Source: Pseudomonas frederiksbergensis
GTDB taxonomy: Bacteria; Pseudomonadota; Gammaproteobacteria; Pseudomonadales; Pseudomonadaceae
Length of the DNA stretch: 64,000 bases
NCBI RefSeq assembly: GCF_000802155.2
Contig: NZ_JQGJ02000015.1
Coordinates: forward strand, 56,266 to 120,265
Direction: 5' to 3'
The notes beneath the pieces were generated by a model. It was not told where the DNA came from, did no database searches, and worked only from the letters and a program-made list of their open reading frames with translations. A program made the position numbers and the translations under genes. This document shows positions 25,850 to 33,508 of this stretch, piece after piece; within the stretch, counting starts at the first letter, position 1, and every line of letters starts with the position of its first letter.

Positions 25850-26500
25850 ATGAACACCGCCGCATTGCGCGAGCAGATCCAAAAAGCCCAACAACACGAG
25901 GCCGAGACCGGCCTGTTGAGCCGTCAGCTGACGGCCCAGTTACCAACGCTGCACCCTGCCATCCAGCTGCCGGATGCGAATGCCAATGACGTCCTGGCGC
26001 GGTTTGTCGCTGCCTACATCAACGAAGTGCCGGACTTGCTGGATGCGGCCAATGACGTCGCCAAGGAGGCGGGTATCGAGTCGCAGATCAAACCCGTACT
26101 GAAGATTGCCGAGCAATACTTTCTCCAGCCTCCGACGATCATGGCCGGGCATGTCGGGCTCAACAGCCTGCTCGACGAAGCCTACCTGGCGCACCGGTTC
26201 GTCGAAGAGGTGAACGACCTCTACATCAAGCATTTCGGCCAGCCACTGATCCCCTTGGACATGACGGTCGCCAACCTGATCGCACACCAGTTGATCGGCG
26301 AGGAGTTTGCCAACCAGCTCGATGAGGTGGTGCATCACGCTTTCGATGAGATGCTGAACGACGAAACGTTTGCATTGGAATCGGTAGAAACCTACCGCGA
26401 GAAACTCAGCAGCCCAGCGACCGGCGCGGCCTGGAAGCGCTGGCCATGCATGTCCCGACGCCTGGGCGTGGGCTTGGAGCTGGATCAGCCGGCGGCTTGA
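25850..26500 (+). CDS. Conserved hypothetical protein
   Basis: 216 residues from the ATG at 25850 (GGAG six bases upstream); an in-frame ATG at 25808 lacks such a site. It is a soluble, largely helical protein, acidic, without signal peptide or recognisable motif. The middle contains AAYINEVPDLLDAANDVAKEAG and VNDLYIKHFGQPLIPLDMTVANL. I do not recognise the family; it appears pseudomonad-specific. It is followed by a REPIN and then the convergent SulP gene. Confidence 0.7.
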   Translation: MNTAALREQIQKAQQHEAETGLLSRQLTAQLPTLHPAIQLPDANANDVLARFVAAYINEVPDLLDAANDVAKEAGIESQIKPVLKIAEQYFLQPPTIMAGHVGLNSLLDEAYLAHRFVEEVNDLYIKHFGQPLIPLDMTVANLIAHQLIGEEFANQLDEVVHHAFDEMLNDETFALESVETYREKLSSPATGAAWKRWPCMSRRLGVGLELDQPAA

Positions 26501-26522
26501 TCCTTCGAAAAAACAAAACCCC

Positions 26523-26614
26523 TGTGCAAGCGGGCTTGCTCGCGAAAGCGGAGCGTCAGGCTACATCCAACTGACTGATCTATCGCGTTCGCGAGCAAGC
26601 CCGCTCCCACGGGG
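26523..26614. repeat. REPIN (inverted REP pair)
   Basis: The left arm is AAGCGGGCTTGCTCGCGAA and the right arm TTCGCGAGCAAGCCCGCTCC, with about 45 bases between. This is the canonical Pseudomonas REP sequence in inverted pair form. It lies between convergent genes. Confidence 0.9.
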
Positions 26615-26650
26615 CATACGCAGTTCATCGAGAGCCTCACAGAGGCATGG

Positions 26651-28180
26651 TTAGCTGGCCGCTGCGCCAACCCCAACTGTGGTCCGCAACCGCCCTTCCA
26701 ACCGGCGCTTTAGCCCGCGGGATTCAATCAGCAGCTTCGAACCCTTGCTGGCATTCGCCCGGCCCCATTCTTCGAGCAATTCCAGGCACGAATGGTCGAT
26801 GTAGCTCAGGTTATTGAGCGGCACGTGCACTGTCGCGCCTTCGGGTATGGTGCCCAACACTTTGGTCAGCGCCGGCACCTTGAGGAAGGTGGCCGCCCCC
26901 ACAAGGCGCAGCTCCATCTCGCCTTCCTGCGGCAAGTCGATCAGGCTGATTTTCAGGCGCGAGGCTTTCCAGGCGAGTTTCACCAAGGTCAAGCCGAAGC
27001 CGATCAGCACGCCGGTCAGCAGGTCGGTGAAGATGATCGCCAGCGCTGTGGCGCCGTAGGTGAACATCGGCATCCGGCCATAACGGCCCAGGCTTCGAAA
27101 CGCCTTGAGGTCCACCAATTTGAAACCGGTGTAGACCAGTACACCCGCCAAGCTCGCCACCGGAATGCTTTGCAGCACGCTGGACAGCAACAGCACGAAC
27201 AGCAACAACCACAAGCCGTGGAAAATCGTCGACATCCGCGTGGTTGCGCCGGCCTGGACGTTGGCCGAGCTGCGCACGATCACGCCGGTCATCGGCAGCG
27301 CACCGAGCAGGCCGCAGAGCATGTTGCCGATACCTTGCGCCGACAGTTCCCGGTCGAAGTCCGCCCGTTCACCGCTGTGCATGCGGTCCACGGCGGCCGC
27401 CGACAGCAGGGTTTCGGCGCTGGCGATGAAGGCCACGGCGAAGGCGGCGATCAGCACGGTCGGATCCGCCAGGTTCAGCAGGTCCGCCGGGCGCAGCCAA
27501 TCGATGGCTTCGGCGAGGTTTTCCGGGACTTCCACGCGCTTGACCTGCAAGGCCAGCAGCAGGCTGGCGACGGTCGCCAGGCCGACACCCAGCAGCGCGC
27601 CAGGAACGAAGCGCAGGCTGTGGGGGCGAAACTTTTCCCATAGCCACATCACCGCGATCGTCGACAGGCCCAACAGGCCGGCCTGCCAGCCGAAGGTCGG
27701 CAGGGCCTGGGCGACTGCCGCAGGGAAGGCCGCGAGGTTATCCAACCCCGAGGGTTTGGGCGCTGCGTCGAGCATCACATGGACCTGGGACAACACGATC
27801 AGCACGCCGATACCGGCCAGCATCCCGTAGACCACCGCAGGCGCGGTGACCCGGAACCAGCAACCGAGGCGAAAGCGCCCGGCCAGCAATTGCAGCAGGC
27901 CGGCCAGCAACAGGATCGGCCCGAGCATCGCCACGCCATGCTGGCGAACCAGTTCGAAGACCAACACCGCCAACCCGGCCGCCGGACCGCTGACTTGCAG
28001 CTTCGAGCCGGCCAGGAAACCCACCACCAGACCGCCGATGATCCCGGTAATCAGGCCTTTGGCCGGTGGCAGGCCAGATGCAATGGCAATCCCCATGCAC
28101 AAGGGCAGCGCCACCAGAAACACAACCACCGAAGCCAATAGCTCCCGTGGCAGAACAGCTTTTAATTGAGCAGCACGCAT
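26651..28180 (-). CDS. SulP family anion transporter with STAS domain
   Basis: 509 residues from the ATG at 28180 (GGGAG seven bases upstream). About twelve membrane helices begin with VVVFLVALPLCMGIAIASGLPPAKGLITGIIGG. A cytoplasmic STAS domain (about 430-505) contains VHVPLNNLSYIDHSCLELLEEW. The family moves sulfate, bicarbonate or C4-dicarboxylates. The next gene upstream, 93 bases away on the same strand, is a beta-carbonic anhydrase. That pairing suggests bicarbonate as substrate, an inference from context. Confidence 0.9.
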   Translation of the reverse strand: MRAAQLKAVLPRELLASVVVFLVALPLCMGIAIASGLPPAKGLITGIIGGLVVGFLAGSKLQVSGPAAGLAVLVFELVRQHGVAMLGPILLLAGLLQLLAGRFRLGCWFRVTAPAVVYGMLAGIGVLIVLSQVHVMLDAAPKPSGLDNLAAFPAAVAQALPTFGWQAGLLGLSTIAVMWLWEKFRPHSLRFVPGALLGVGLATVASLLLALQVKRVEVPENLAEAIDWLRPADLLNLADPTVLIAAFAVAFIASAETLLSAAAVDRMHSGERADFDRELSAQGIGNMLCGLLGALPMTGVIVRSSANVQAGATTRMSTIFHGLWLLLFVLLLSSVLQSIPVASLAGVLVYTGFKLVDLKAFRSLGRYGRMPMFTYGATALAIIFTDLLTGVLIGFGLTLVKLAWKASRLKISLIDLPQEGEMELRLVGAATFLKVPALTKVLGTIPEGATVHVPLNNLSYIDHSCLELLEEWGRANASKGSKLLIESRGLKRRLEGRLRTTVGVGAAAS

Positions 28181-28273
28181 GGCGACTCTCCCGAAGTTTT
28201 CTTCAGGCATGGCGAGGCCCGCCCGCGTGAAACGCGGGAAGGCTTGGAACCATGCAAGGATGATTAGGAGTGG

Positions 28274-29005
28274 TTAGAAGCGCGCTTTGGGCGTCGCCAC
28301 CGGTATCGGATGGCTGCCATCGAGCGGCAGGAAACAGCCCCGGTCCGCGTCAAAGGCTTTGATCTCGCTGGTCTCGATGTTGTACACCCAGCCATGGATG
28401 AACAACTGGCCGCTGGCCATGCGAGAAGCCACCGAGGGGTGCGTTCGCAAATGCTGCAACTGCGCGATCACGTTCTCTTCGGTGAGGATAGGCATGGTCT
28501 GCTTTTCGTCACCGCACGGGCAGTTGTCATGGACCATGGTCTTGGCGACTTCGGCGTGGCGCAGCCAGGCCTTGACCGTCGGCATCTTTTCCAGGGTATC
28601 GGGGTTGAGCACGGCACGCATGGCGCCGCAATCGGAATGGCCGCAGACGATGATGTGCTGCACGCCGAGGGCCAGCACGGCGTATTCGATGGCGGTGGAA
28701 ACGCCGCCATTCATCTGGCCGTAAGGCGGAACGACGTTGCCGACGTTACGGGTCACGAACAGGTCGCCAGGGGAACTATGGGTGATCAACTCGGGCACGA
28801 TGCGCGAATCGGCGCAGGTGATGAACATTGCCCGGGGCTTCTGGGCGGTGGCGAGTTTTTTGAAGAGTTCTTCCTGCTGGGGAAAGATCTCGTGATGGAA
28901 ATGCAAAAAGCCGTCAACAATGTGCTGCAGCGCTGCATCGGCGGTTTCCGCCTCGGGTTGGGCTGAAGCCGACGCAGCCAACGGCTGTTTATCCTTGTCA
29001 CTCAT
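28274..29005 (-). CDS. Beta-class carbonic anhydrase
   Basis: 243 residues. The zinc ligands are visible: the cysteine and Asp/Arg dyad in ITCADSRIVPE, and the His/Cys pair in VCGHSDCGAMRA. It catalyses CO2/bicarbonate interconversion in the cytoplasm. The N-terminal 25 residues are low-complexity (A/S/Q/E). It is probably cotranscribed with the SulP gene downstream. Confidence 0.93.
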   Translation of the reverse strand: MSDKDKQPLAASASAQPEAETADAALQHIVDGFLHFHHEIFPQQEELFKKLATAQKPRAMFITCADSRIVPELITHSSPGDLFVTRNVGNVVPPYGQMNGGVSTAIEYAVLALGVQHIIVCGHSDCGAMRAVLNPDTLEKMPTVKAWLRHAEVAKTMVHDNCPCGDEKQTMPILTEENVIAQLQHLRTHPSVASRMASGQLFIHGWVYNIETSEIKAFDADRGCFLPLDGSHPIPVATPKARF

Positions 29006-29203
29006 GATTCATCCTCTTTGAGACGCCAGTGGCTGGTTAAAAAACATCCAGGCCGAAACGCTCGACCCGTCAGTCACTCGATGAACAAGGTAGCGGCCGA
29101 AACTTAACTCAAACTGAAATCGAAGGCTCTAGGACAACGATTACAGGGGTGGCGAAACGCTGGCGCGGATCATGCCCAGCGGCCCTTCCAAGCTCAACTT
29201 TAA

Positions 29204-30262
29204 TCAAATCAACGACATCTGCCGGCCTGGCGGACAGAAGGCATTGCAGTCGAGATTGTAACCATCACGCCGTTCCAACCCTAAACGTTTCAACGCCTTG
29301 GCGAATCGCTGGGCCAGCAACTGCGCGAAAGGACCTTCACCGCGCATCCGCACGCCAAACCGGCTGTCATACAGCTCACCTCCACGGCTCTGGCGCACCA
29401 GGCTCAGCACATGGGCGGCGCGCTGCGGGTAGTGCACCTGTAGCCATTCTTCGAACAGCGGCGCCACTTCCAAGGGCAGGCGCAGCAAGACGTAGGCGGC
29501 ATTCTGCGCACCGGCGGCGTGGGCTTCGGCCAGCAGGCTCTCGATTTCGCTGTCGTTGATCATCGGGATCATCGGCGCACAAAGCACGCCCACGTTGATG
29601 CCCGCCTCGCGCATCACTTTTATCGCCCGCAACCGCGCCTTGGGCGCCGCCGCGCGGGGTTCGAGAATGCGCTTGAGCTCATCGTCCAGGGTGGTGAGGC
29701 TGATCATCACGTGCACCAGGCGCTGTTGCGCCAGCTCGGTCAGCAGGTCCAGGTCCCGCAGGATCAACGACCCCTTGGTGACGATGGTCACGGGATGTCG
29801 ATAGCGCAGCAACACCTCCAGGATCCGCCGGGTAATGCGCTGCTCGCGTTCGATCGGCTGGTAGGGGTCGGTGTTGGAGCCCAGGGCGATCGGCGCGCAT
29901 TGATAGCCGCGCCGGGACAGTTGTTCCTCCAGCACATCGGCGGCGTTGGTCTTGGCGATCAGCTTGGTTTCGAAATCCAGCCCCGGCGACATGTCCCAGT
30001 AGGCATGGCTGGGCCGCGCATAGCAGTAGATGCAGCCGTGCTCACAGCCCCGGTAGGGGTTGATGGAGCGATCGAACGGGATGTCGGTGGAAGTGTTGCG
30101 GGTGATGATGGTCTTGGCCGTTTCGATGCGTACTTCGGTGCCCTGGGTCGGCGGGACCTCCTGGTACCAGCCGTCATCCTCGGCCACCGAGCGACTCGGG
30201 GCGAAGCGGTTGTGCGGGTTGGTCGCGGTGCCGCGGCCGCGGGGTGGAAGAGAGGCGGACAT
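29204..30262 (-). CDS. PA0069-type radical SAM protein
   Basis: 352 residues. The cluster-binding motif CEHGCIYCYARPSHAYWD (CxxxCxxC) is at about residues 75-92. The rest of the domain resembles spore-photoproduct-lyase/DNA-repair-like radical SAM proteins (PVTIVTKGSLILRDLDLL). The activity is not established to my knowledge. A perfect LexA-type site (CTGTATGTGCATACAG, 30279-30294) lies 17 bases upstream of the start, so SOS control is very likely. I recall PA0069 being listed in the P. aeruginosa LexA regulon. Confidence 0.9.
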   Translation of the reverse strand: MSASLPPRGRGTATNPHNRFAPSRSVAEDDGWYQEVPPTQGTEVRIETAKTIITRNTSTDIPFDRSINPYRGCEHGCIYCYARPSHAYWDMSPGLDFETKLIAKTNAADVLEEQLSRRGYQCAPIALGSNTDPYQPIEREQRITRRILEVLLRYRHPVTIVTKGSLILRDLDLLTELAQQRLVHVMISLTTLDDELKRILEPRAAAPKARLRAIKVMREAGINVGVLCAPMIPMINDSEIESLLAEAHAAGAQNAAYVLLRLPLEVAPLFEEWLQVHYPQRAAHVLSLVRQSRGGELYDSRFGVRMRGEGPFAQLLAQRFAKALKRLGLERRDGYNLDCNAFCPPGRQMSLI

Positions 30263-30278
30263 GGAGATACTCCGTTTG

Positions 30279-30294
30279 CTGTATGTGCATACAG
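30279..30294. promoter_or_regulatory. LexA (SOS) box
   Basis: CTGTATGTGCATACAG fits CTGT-N8-ACAG exactly with the usual alternating centre. It is 17 bases from the start of the radical SAM gene on the minus strand. The next gene on the plus strand starts 149 bases away. Confidence 0.88.
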
Positions 30295-30442
30295 TATTCG
30301 CTGCGTTCGATTAAGGCCAGTGCCATTCGGCAGCGCAAACGCTCGATTGCCCTTCACGACGCTTTGACGTCCCGGTCACAGGCTTTTAACCGGAGCGAGC
30401 CGACACTGCGCCTCTCCAATCCCCATTATTGGTCGCGCGTGC

Positions 30443-31123
30443 ATGCTCAAGCTCTGTTCCCGTTCGCTGCTTTGCCTGGCCCTGCTCACCGCCCTGGCCG
30501 AGGCACCCGCCCAAGCGGCCGATTCCGTTGAAGCAAGGCCCGCTGAATGGGCGCAGCCAGTGGGTAAGCATTACAACCTCTACCAGATGTCACCGACGCT
30601 CTTTCGCAGCTCCCTGCCGGACGGCGCTGCGCTGCCCTTGCTGAGCGAACTCAGGATCGGCACGGTCATCAACTTCTTGCCGGAGTCGGACCAGCGCTGG
30701 CTGTCCACGCCCGGCATCGAGCAGGTTCAGTTGCCCTATCGCACCAATCACGTCGACGACAGCGACATCCTCAGTGCCTTGCGCGCCGTCCAGGCGGGCG
30801 AGGCCAAGGGGCCGGTGCTGATGCACTGCAAACACGGCTCGGACCGCACCGGGCTGGTGGCGGCCATGTACCGGGTGATTGTGCAGGGTTGGAGCAAAGA
30901 GGACGCGCTGAGCGAAATGACCGAAGGTGGCTTCGGTGACAGTCATCACTTCAAGGATGGGGTGCGCTACATGATGCAGGCCGATGTCGACAAACTCCGC
31001 GAGGCATTGGCGAACGGCGATTGCAGCACCAGCGTCTTTGCCCTTTGCTCCCTCGGGAGTTGGGTCAACTCGACCACCACGGCCCATCACATGGACGCTC
31101 AGGTACTTACGCCCGCACGGTGA
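30443..31123 (+). CDS. Periplasmic dual-specificity/tyrosine phosphatase-like protein
   Basis: 226 residues. A signal peptide (LLCLALLTALAEAPAQAA) is followed by a cysteine phosphatase domain with the P-loop HCKHGSDRTG and a general-acid region upstream (NHVDDSDIL). The protein resembles secreted DUSP/KpsF-associated tyrosine phosphatases of proteobacteria. Substrate unknown. The 3' end overlaps the convergent M3 peptidase gene by 25 bases. No good ribosome binding site is visible before the ATG, so the exact start is uncertain. Confidence 0.85.
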   Translation: MLKLCSRSLLCLALLTALAEAPAQAADSVEARPAEWAQPVGKHYNLYQMSPTLFRSSLPDGAALPLLSELRIGTVINFLPESDQRWLSTPGIEQVQLPYRTNHVDDSDILSALRAVQAGEAKGPVLMHCKHGSDRTGLVAAMYRVIVQGWSKEDALSEMTEGGFGDSHHFKDGVRYMMQADVDKLREALANGDCSTSVFALCSLGSWVNSTTTAHHMDAQVLTPAR

Positions 31124-33114
31124 TCGGTCGCCTGCATGAAGGCGGCGATGGATTCGGACAACGGTCGTGAATCGCCCGCCTCGTATATTGCTTGGCGCAA
31201 CGCCCTCCCAGTGCTCCTATCGAACAATCCGTTGCGCTTGAAACGCTTGAACACGCCATCGGCCAAGTCCTGCGACCAGAGGTAGGCATAGAGTCCGGCG
31301 CCATAACCGGTGACCATGTAATCCAACCCGTTTGGCCAGCGTTCGTTGGCGGACGTTGGCAGATGCCCGACCTGTGCGCTGATCTGGTCGAACACTTGCT
31401 GGGCTGTGCGCCCGTCGCCGTGGCTGCGGTGCAATTCCATGTCAAACAGCGTGTCGCGTAACGACTTGGCCCTCCCCCAGCTGGTTTGAGTGGTGAGGTA
31501 CGTCAACAGCTGATCGACAATATGCTCCGGCAGGGAAGCCCCGGTCTGGTGGTGCCTGGCGATACGGAGCAGGCACTGCTTGGAGAAACTCCAGCGCTCC
31601 AGCAGGTTTCCGGCAAACTCGGCGGTGTCCCGGGACAGCTCGGATATGCCCGAGATGTCGCGGTAGTCCGCCTTGCTCAGGACATGGTGCAAGCAATGAC
31701 CGAACTCATGAAACAGGACGCTCAGGTGTTGGTAGTCCAGCAACACCGGCTCGGTGCCGGAGCCGCGTGGCAACCAGGCATGCAACGTCGCGACGGGGTA
31801 GCGCGGTCGACCCTCGGCGGTGATGCGGCGGTTTCGCAGGGGGGAAGTGTGGGGGTAACCGTTCAGCCTTCCATTTTCAAAGGGATCGAAATAGATAAAA
31901 CCGAGGGTATCGCCCCGCTCGTGGACCTCAAACACACGCACCTGCGCATGCCAGGTGGACAGATCCTGGCGCTCGGTGAACTCGATACCGAACAGATCGT
32001 GTGCGATCAGCTGCAATTGGTAAAAGGTTGATCTGAGCTCAAACCAGGCGCTGGCCGTCTGTTCTGAAACCCCTGTCGTCTGCCGGCGAATTTTTTCCGC
32101 CAAGTACTGGTAATCCCAAGGCTGGAGTTCGCCGAAGCCTTGCTGCGCAGCGAAGGCCGCCAACTGTTTAGCGTCCTGCTTGAACAGCTCTTGTTGTCGC
32201 CCGAGTTTTTCCATCAGGAACGCCATGACCTGCTCTGGCGACTGCGCTTGCTCCGGCTCGATCGCCAGTTGGGCATAATTCGAATAGCCCAGCAGCAGGG
32301 CGGTTTGATGACGGTCCCTGAGCAATTGCTGCAGTACCTCGCCATTATCGAAGAGGCCTGCATTCGGCCCTTGATCCGACGCCCGAATGCTATAGGCCGT
32401 GTAGATTTGCTCGCGCAGAACGCGGTCGTCAGCATAACGAGTGACAATGCGAAACGATTCGTCCGTCAGCCTCAACAACCACCCCGTGCGACCTTTTTCA
32501 CGGGCGTGCTCGGCCATTTGCAGTTTGAAATACGCAGGTAAGCCCTGCAAACGAGCCTCATCGTCGAACGTTTGGCTCCAGGCATTGTTGGCCTCTTCCA
32601 AATGCTCCATGAACAATATTTCGGCGCCACGGATACGCAGTTTCAGGTCTAGCAAGGCCGCTTGTACGTCGGGTGCGAGTGAATGCTGGCGAAGCCGCCG
32701 CAGGATCTTCGCCAGCGTTCTTTTTCTCGCGGGTGAGAAATGCAGGGCTATCTGACTGTCAGCCAGGCGTTGGTAGAGCTGGAACAGCTCGGGGTTTTGC
32801 TCCAGGGAACGGCGAAAGTCACTCAGTCGTTCGCGGCACTCATGCGCAATCTGCTCCCAGGCGTCTCCCGTCCAGGTTGAGGCCAGGCATTGCAGCACAT
32901 AGCCAAAGCTTTTCAGCCGTGCATGGATTTCATCCATGGCCAGCACCAGGTCATCCCAGGTCGGATAGGGCGCCTGAGTCTCGATGGTCTCGGCAACTTT
33001 GGCTTGGCATTCGACAATGATCTGGTCGAGGGCGGGGGAAAAGTGTTCGGCTTGAATCTCTGAGAACGGCGGCAGGACATAGGGCTGCAGCAGTGGGTTA
33101 TCAGCGTGGCGCAT
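31099..33114 (-). CDS. M3-family oligopeptidase, PrlC paralogue
   Basis: 671 residues. The zinc motif HEFGHCLHH is at about two thirds of the length, with a downstream glutamate region (ELSRDTAEFAGNLLERW). The N-terminus (NPLLQPYVLPPFSEIQAEH) aligns with PrlC at 33505-35556, so this is a tandem, diverged paralogue. It is expected to cleave short peptides in the cytoplasm. Sequence divergence from PrlC is substantial and base composition slightly less GC-rich. Its start overlaps the end of the YheV-like gene by 14 bases, with AGGA eight bases before the ATG. Confidence 0.9.
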   Translation of the reverse strand: MRHADNPLLQPYVLPPFSEIQAEHFSPALDQIIVECQAKVAETIETQAPYPTWDDLVLAMDEIHARLKSFGYVLQCLASTWTGDAWEQIAHECRERLSDFRRSLEQNPELFQLYQRLADSQIALHFSPARKRTLAKILRRLRQHSLAPDVQAALLDLKLRIRGAEILFMEHLEEANNAWSQTFDDEARLQGLPAYFKLQMAEHAREKGRTGWLLRLTDESFRIVTRYADDRVLREQIYTAYSIRASDQGPNAGLFDNGEVLQQLLRDRHQTALLLGYSNYAQLAIEPEQAQSPEQVMAFLMEKLGRQQELFKQDAKQLAAFAAQQGFGELQPWDYQYLAEKIRRQTTGVSEQTASAWFELRSTFYQLQLIAHDLFGIEFTERQDLSTWHAQVRVFEVHERGDTLGFIYFDPFENGRLNGYPHTSPLRNRRITAEGRPRYPVATLHAWLPRGSGTEPVLLDYQHLSVLFHEFGHCLHHVLSKADYRDISGISELSRDTAEFAGNLLERWSFSKQCLLRIARHHQTGASLPEHIVDQLLTYLTTQTSWGRAKSLRDTLFDMELHRSHGDGRTAQQVFDQISAQVGHLPTSANERWPNGLDYMVTGYGAGLYAYLWSQDLADGVFKRFKRNGLFDRSTGRALRQAIYEAGDSRPLSESIAAFMQATDHRAGVST

Positions 33115-33508
33115 GGAGACTTCCTGTCAGTCTGGACGTGTCACGACAGTCTGGAGAGGAAGGCGGTTGGCGCTGCGGTACATATTTATCGCTTCCGGGC
33201 CGGGCGGCCCGGAAGGTGATGCCGAAGATGTCAGTCGGTTTTTTCTTCAACTTGGGGTTGGGGAAAAACTGCACCGCCTGGACCTTCGCGTCTGGCGTCT
33301 TGAGTGCCGAAGTATTGACCCGGGTGCCCAATTCCTTGGGCACCGACAGGCCTTGCTCGTTGAGCGTGTCGGAATAACCGCAGGCCACGCACTCGCGATG
33401 GGGCACGCCGTCTTCGTTCCACATCATCAACTTGTCCGGCTCACTGCACGCCGGGCAGACCGCCCCGGCGATGAAGCGTCGTTTGGTAATCACTGGCCCC
33501 TCACTCAT
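33101..33508 (-). CDS. YheV-family zinc-ribbon protein with C-terminal extension
   Basis: 135 residues. The zinc ribbon is visible as CPACSEPDKL and ECVACGYSD, typical of YheV. The conserved core ends near FFPNPKLKKKPTDI. About 40 further residues (from GITFRAARPG) look low-complexity and are probably an extension created by the junction with the downstream M3 paralogue. It overlaps the prlC stop region by four bases, following the known prlC-yheV pairing, and runs into the M3 paralogue by 14 bases. Confidence 0.8.
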   Translation of the reverse strand: MSEGPVITKRRFIAGAVCPACSEPDKLMMWNEDGVPHRECVACGYSDTLNEQGLSVPKELGTRVNTSALKTPDAKVQAVQFFPNPKLKKKPTDIFGITFRAARPGSDKYVPQRQPPSSPDCRDTSRLTGSLHAPR

